A DNA stretch of 10,611 nt from Entrophospora sp. SA101 (lineage: Eukaryota; Glomeromycota; Glomeromycetes; Entrophosporales; Entrophosporaceae), in assembly GCA_958430865.1 (NCBI GenBank), contig CAUDNR010000798.1:13498-24108 (forward strand), given 5' to 3'. Below the pieces are notes generated by a model, which had not been told where the DNA came from, did not search any database, and saw nothing but the letters and a program-made list of their open reading frames with translations. Within the stretch, counting starts at the first letter, position 1, and the number at the start of each line of letters is the position of its first letter. Shown here one piece after another: positions 6,953 to 10,611 of the stretch. Both the position numbers and the translations under genes were made by a program.

Positions 6953-8602
6953 ATGTCTTCAAGTAAAATAACTTTATCTGATACCCAAAAATATGAATTT
7001 TGCTTATTTGCTGCAAATAATAAATTGACCAGAAAAGAATATGTTGGATGGATTGAACAAAAATGGGGAGTTACAGTTCATGAATCAACAATAACCAGAA
7101 TTATTCAAAAAAGTAAAGAAATACTTAGCACTGAAATTAGCAATCCAGAAGCAAAAAGACATAAATCTGTGATTGTCCCCGAACTTGAATTGGCACTTAA
7201 GGAATTTGTCTTAGTTTATCAACACAAAGCAATCTTGAGTGATGCTATTTTAGTTGAAAAGGCTAAGCAAATAGCAACTGGGTTAGGAATTCCTGAAGGG
7301 ACATTGAAATTTTCTACTGGATGGCTTGTAAAATTTAAAAATCGTAATGGAATTCATCAAATAAAACTTCATGGAGAGGCATCATCAGCTGATCTAGCTG
7401 CCATTAGTGATGCTTTACCATTATTGAAAGGTAAATGTGGAAATTATCCTCCTGAAAGAATATATAATATGGACGAAACAGGACTTTTTTATAGGTAATT
7501 AATATTTTAATGCCAATCTTTGATTATACATATTTAAATTAAACAGAATTTGATCTTATTTTTTATTCTTTATAGATTAGAACCAGATAGAACATTAGCT
7601 ACAAATAGACTTTCTGGTCGTAAAAAGAATAAAGAAAGACTTTCAATTGCTTTGTGTACAAATGCTGATGGATCACACAAGTTGAATCCATTAATAATTG
7701 GAAAATTTGGAAAGCCAAGGTGTTTTAAAAATATTAACATAAACAACTTACCAATGACATATCGTTATAATACTAAGGCATGGATGCTGTCTACTGTTTT
7801 TCAAGACTGGCTTCAAGAGTTTAACAGGGAGGTTGCTCAAAAATATAATCAGCGGGTATTATTGCTCCTTGATAATTGTCCAAGCCATAAGATTGATGGT
7901 TTGGTTCTTTCTCATGTTGATGTTCATTTTCTTCCTCCAAACACCACATCAAAAATTCAGCCAATGGATGCAGGAATTATTATGTCTTTTAAAAAACATT
8001 ATCGTCATTTACATATTAAATGGATTCTAAATCAAGTTGAAGATGGAAATGATATAAAAGATTTAAAAATGGATGTATTGCAGGCAATACAATACATTAT
8101 TAAAAGTTGGGAAGAAATCACACCTGAAACCATTCGTAACTGCTGGCAACATACCAAAATCCTCCCAGCTGCCATTGATACTGCTAGCAATGTTGGAGAA
8201 ACTAATATTCCTACATTAGAAGAACTTTCGGATTCAATTGGAGCACTTAACCTATCTAATGCTATGCAAATTGATGAATTTTTAAATAATCCAGAAGAAG
8301 GAATGGTTTATGAGGTTCCTGATAATGATGATAAAATTATTGAGGGTCTTGTAGAAATATTTAAAAAACAGCTAGAAGTGCCTATTGAGGATATCAAAGA
8401 TGATAAAGATGATAGTATTGAACCAGTGGTAATAAGTGCCAGCGAAGCTTCAAAAAGTTTAAAAACTGTTTATGCATTTCTACTACAAGAAGAAAATTCT
8501 AGTGAACAATTAAAAATGGCTAATGCTCTTGATAAATTTATTAATCTAAAAAAAATAAATAGAATGAAACAAACTACAATGTATGATTTTATCAATCAAT
8601 AA
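6953..8602 (+). CDS. pogo/Tigger-type DDD transposase (2 exons)
   Basis: Exons 6953-7494 and 7576-8602 give 522 aa. It catalyses cut-and-paste transposition in the nucleus. Residues about 5-58 look like the first helix-turn-helix (psq/CENP-B N-terminal type), and about 70-145 like the second CENP-B-type HTH, including FSTGWLVKFKNRNGI. The DDE superfamily catalytic domain follows: first Asp in YNMDETGLFYR (D174), second in LLLLDNCPSH (D280), third in PPNTTSKIQPMDAG (D312), with 31 residues between the last two, within the usual pogo/Tigger range. The third acidic residue is Asp, as in pogo. The tail is acidic and ends QTTMYDFINQ, a near-match to a PCNA-interacting (PIP) box; Drosophila pogo transposase is known to bind PCNA. 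All motifs are intact and no stop interrupts the frame, so it is probably functional. AATAAA signals lie at 8598-8603 and 8614-8619. Confidence 0.92.
7495..7575 (+). other. Spliceosomal intron in transposase gene (81 nt)
   Basis: The donor is GTAATT after TATAG and the acceptor is TTCTTTATAG. Splicing rebuilds an Arg codon (AG + A) and joins GLFYR to LEPDRTLATNR, the continuous catalytic core seen in Tigger/pogo proteins. Without splicing, TAA follows within one codon. Confidence 0.93.
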
Positions 8603-8671
8603 ATAATTTTATAAATAAAAAATTTTTTTAATTTTTCATTAGTGCCACGTGCAACCAATAAAATACTTTTG

Positions 8672-8747
8672 TTCTATAAGTGCACTTCTCCATAAGTGCA
8701 CGGTCTTGCCTGGTCCCAAGGGGGGTGCACTTATGGAGGGTTGACTG
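8672..8747 (+). repeat. Right terminal inverted repeat with directly oriented subterminal copies
   Basis: Positions 8725-8747 are the inverted end (GTGCACTTATGGAGGGTTGACTG read on the plus strand, split here as GTGCACTTATGG and AGGGTTGACTG). Just inside it lie two CATAAGTGCAC-type units in left-end orientation (8672-8685, 8688-8701) and TGCACGGTCTTGCCTGG plus TCCC (8697-8717), a direct copy of left-end block 6333-6354. The end therefore contains a small palindrome of units facing each other. Confidence 0.8.
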
Positions 8748-9122
8748 TAAACGTTATTTATTATTATTTATTTCTAAAAAAGCAATTACTGGTCGCCACA
8801 GATCTATAGTAATAGTAGATGATAGTAAAATTCGAATTTTACATAGTAAAAAATTTTATAATCGAATGTCTTACATTCTTGCTTGATACCCTCCCTCACT
8901 GTGTAGCAACCACCACCAAATCTAATAAATAGTTTTAATTGAATTAATTATTGGTACGTACATATATTTAAAAAGGGAAAAAATTATGATCTTATATTTT
9001 TTTAAAATGTCTAATTGAGAAATCCAAAATTTATTTGGTCATACTATTGTTTATTTCTAAAAACAGTAAAATATATTTTTTTATTTTAGTTAACATAATG
9101 ATAATAAAATACACAACAGTGT

Positions 9123-9220
9123 AGTCAACCCTGTTAAACCAAAGAAACAGTAAAAACACCCCGTTAAACCAAATTTGTTAAACCTAAATACTAATTTTAA
9201 ACGGAATAACGGGGTTGACT
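9123..9220. mobile_element. Short MITE with pogo-like AGTCAACCC termini
   Basis: AGTCAACCCTGTTA (9123-9136) is inverted at 9207-9220 (TAACGGGGTTGACT) with one mismatch. The motif GTTAAACC repeats three times inside (9133, 9163, 9178). The AGTCAACC end resembles that of the complete pogo element in this window, and both have subterminal repeats, so it may be mobilised by a related transposase (inference). Outside the core, ACAACAG (9113-9119) and CTGTTGT (9224-9230) extend the inversion. No clear TA duplication is visible. Confidence 0.65.
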
Positions 9221-9355
9221 GGCCTGTTGTACGTGAAAATGAAATTATGTGAATTCGCAATTCACATGTGGAATTCAAATTTACATGTGAAATTCAAATT
9301 AGCCAATCAGAATTTCACCCACTCCATAATATTTCAATTTCACATACAACAGCCC
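9221..9355. mobile_element. Second small inverted-repeat element, about 135 bp
   Basis: The left end GGCCTGTTGTACGTGAAAAT and the inverted right end (GGGCTGTTGTATGTGAAATT when read inward) match over about 30 bp with few mismatches. The interior holds a 19-bp tandem repeat (ACATGTGGAATTCAAATTT at 9264-9282, ACATGTGAAATTCAAATTA at 9283-9301). It directly abuts the preceding element. No transposase and no certain target duplication are visible. Confidence 0.65.
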
Positions 9356-9924
9356 TATAAATTATTTTAATTTTTCTTTTTTGAAATAATCGAATTTCAA
9401 TTTTAATAATAATAATGATGACATAGCAAAAATCAGAAACACGAAAATTTGGCATGCATATATTCTACAGGACCTAGGCTACAAGCCATATATACTTATT
9501 ATATGTGTTTTTGCATTATTGATTCTCTGAAATTTGCTGTAGTGTGCCATTTTTGTTCTAATAAAATCTATTTAAATCTACTAAAACAAATAAACAAATG
9601 GATAAATTTATCAAAAAAAGAAAAAAAGAAACGTCAAAGTATATAAATATGGACTGAGATTGATGTATCAAAAAATTTTGCAACATTAAAAATCATTAAA
9701 CTTTATACATTTAAAATACAGTAAATATTTTAATAAAATTCTTTAAAAACAACTCTGTTTAAATTGACTACTGCTTGTGTGATCAATTCAATCATTAACA
9801 CCAAAGGAACAAAATTAATGATTTCGTAATAAAAGCTATTTGTTTGTTTTTTGATTTTAGTATTAATGCACAGTTTCTAATTCATAATACAAGTTTCACT
9901 TTATATGCTTTAAATGCTTTTATT
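9356..9924. other. AT-rich stretch with no recognised gene
   Basis: Only short open frames without recognisable domains are seen on either strand (for example 9449-9646). No tRNA-like or other RNA gene was recognised. Confidence 0.5.
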
Positions 9925-10303
9925 TGAATTATTATTCGTTTTATTCGTTTTTTATTCGTTTATTCGTTTTATTCGTTTTATTCATTTTATTTGCTTTTAT
10001 TCGTTTTATTCGTTTTCGTTTTATTTGTGTTATTATTATTCGCTTTTATTCGTTTTATTCGTTTTATTATTATTCGCTTTTATTCTTTTTATTCGTTTTA
10101 TTCGTTTTATTCGTTTTATTCTTTTTATTCGTTTTATTCGCTTTTATTCGTTTTATTCGTTTTATTTCGTTTTATTTGTTTTATTTTATTTGTTTTATTT
10201 GTTTTATTTGTTTTATTTGTTTTATTTGCTTTTATTCGTTTTATTTGCTTTTATTTGTTTTATTTGCTTTTATTCGTTTTACTCAAATTATTTGCTTTAT
10301 TTG
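9925..10303 (+). repeat. 9-bp minisatellite (TTTTATTCG / TTTTATTTG)
   Basis: Roughly 40 units of TTTTATTCG, its variant TTTTATTTG and 10-bp forms with an extra C (GCTTTTATTC) fill this region. The 5' two thirds is rich in the CG variant and the 3' third in the TG variant. The unit length is a multiple of three and no plus-strand phase contains a stop, so all three plus frames are open (IRF, YSF and VLF repeats). These frames are an artefact of the repeat, not genes. Confidence 0.92.
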
Positions 10304-10611
10304 AATAACTACTAAAGATTATGATATTATTTTAGCACAAAGAGCTTTAGAAATATTTAACCAATAATTTAATTACAAAATATAAAAGAGTTATTGGTTT
10401 ATTAAATTAATTAAAAAACAGGATTAATTTTAAAAGAATATCTGATAATTTCATTCAATATTTACTAATAGGCTTTTAAACTACACACTCCTACAAAAAG
10501 TATCGACTCACTTGATGATCCGTCAAAATAATCGAATAAACGGGTAATACAAATACTCGTTTTTTTACTAAGCAAATCGATGTTGTGTATTAGTAAGAAA
10601 ATGTTTTTTGA
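10304..10611. other. AT-rich non-coding end of window with small hairpins
   Basis: No gene was recognised. Inverted repeats: AACCAATAA (10359-10367) with TTATTGGTT (10391-10399); AAACGGGTA with TACTCGTTT (about 10539-10563) followed by a T run; and TTACTAA with TTAGTAA further right. The second hairpin plus T run resembles a transcription terminator, but no transcript is apparent. Confidence 0.45.

Larger units (their letters stand above)
6277..8747 (+). mobile_element. Complete pogo/Tigger-type DNA transposon (2471 bp)
   Basis: The ends are inverted: the left starts CAGTCAACTCTCCATAAGTG, and the right read inward starts CAGTCAACCCTCCATAAGTG, with one mismatch in the first 24 bp. TA flanks both sides (6275-6276, 8748-8749), the target preference of Tc1/mariner/pogo elements. 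The interior encodes one intact spliced transposase on the plus strand, and the matching position of the sister arm (about 270-360) has no insertion. Subterminal copies of CATAAGTGCAC are present at both ends. CACGTG occurs once near each end (6398-6403, 8646-8651). Everything visible is compatible with an autonomous element. Confidence 0.93.
5994..9047 (-). repeat. Right arm of the long inverted repeat, split by a pogo element
   Basis: Positions 5994-6276 and 8748-9047 together are the reverse complement of 20-614. Clear landmarks shared by both arms include the T10/A10 end, the CCTTCCATCCAAACTT block, the CCCTCCCTCACTGTGTAGCAA block (8889-8909 versus about 182-202), the GGTACGTACATATA block and CCAAAATTTATTTGG at the outer end. 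The interruption is exactly the transposon 6277-8747 plus one TA. Removing it gives a continuous arm of about 580 bp. The arm abuts the truncated kinase copy on its inner side. Confidence 0.85.

Noticed and set aside
7833..8030. Out-of-frame open stretch inside the transposase exon
   Set aside because: Shadow frame; the transposase frame there carries the catalytic DNCPSH and PMDAG motifs.
9090..9278. 62-codon minus-strand frame
   Set aside because: It spans two small inverted-repeat elements; the repeated residues come from the GTTAAACC repeats.
9914..10315. Overlapping plus-strand open frames coding FIRFIRF / YSFYSF / VLFVLF proteins
   Set aside because: They are produced by a 9-bp repeat that has no stop in any plus frame; three frames are open at once and the composition is purely repeat-driven.
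10539..10568. Hairpin followed by T run, like an intrinsic or Pol III terminator
   Set aside because: Short stem with one mismatch (G:U possible), no upstream transcript or RNA gene recognised; in AT-rich eukaryotic DNA such structures are common.

Overview
The window is AT-rich eukaryotic DNA, most likely from an arbuscular mycorrhizal fungus (Glomeromycotina, Rhizophagus-like). Three things suggest this: short spliceosomal introns; kinase fragments that resemble the large tyrosine-kinase-like (TKL) families of these fungi as I remember them (HCDLHSGN catalytic loop, DLG in place of DFG, RCWDVDPSKRP motif, and an upstream Cys-rich WTSGN module); and a dense load of DNA transposons and miniature elements. 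The taxon is an inference, because no search could be run.

Layout. Positions 20-614 are the left arm of a long inverted repeat ending in A10. Positions 616-2322 (minus strand) hold a TKL kinase gene with one 63-nt intron; its N-terminal part is broken by two apparent single-base frameshifts. Positions 2323-4870 have no credible gene, only decayed direct repeats, small palindromes and an ATT-rich tract. Positions 4871-5053 are a near-perfect fold-back MITE. Positions 5124-5993 hold a second copy of the 3' half of the kinase, in the same orientation. It is cut off in the N-lobe exactly where the right inverted-repeat arm begins, and it also has a premature stop. The right arm (5994-9047) is split at a TA by a complete pogo/Tigger-type transposon (6277-8747) encoding a 522-residue DDD transposase in two exons. 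Positions 9113-9355 hold two abutting small inverted-repeat elements. Positions 9925-10303 are a 9-bp (TTTTATTCG/TTTTATTTG) minisatellite, and the remainder is AT-rich and apparently non-coding.

Reading the locus as a whole: a kinase tail was duplicated in direct orientation, and the two copies are bracketed by inverted copies of a roughly 600-bp repeat. A 49-bp stretch just downstream of the stop codon is inverted between the copies. A pogo element inserted into only one arm, so that insertion is probably younger than the arm duplication. The only gene that looks fully intact is the transposase. I see no operon-like or otherwise co-operating gene system; the interest lies in the rearrangement history and the transposon architecture.
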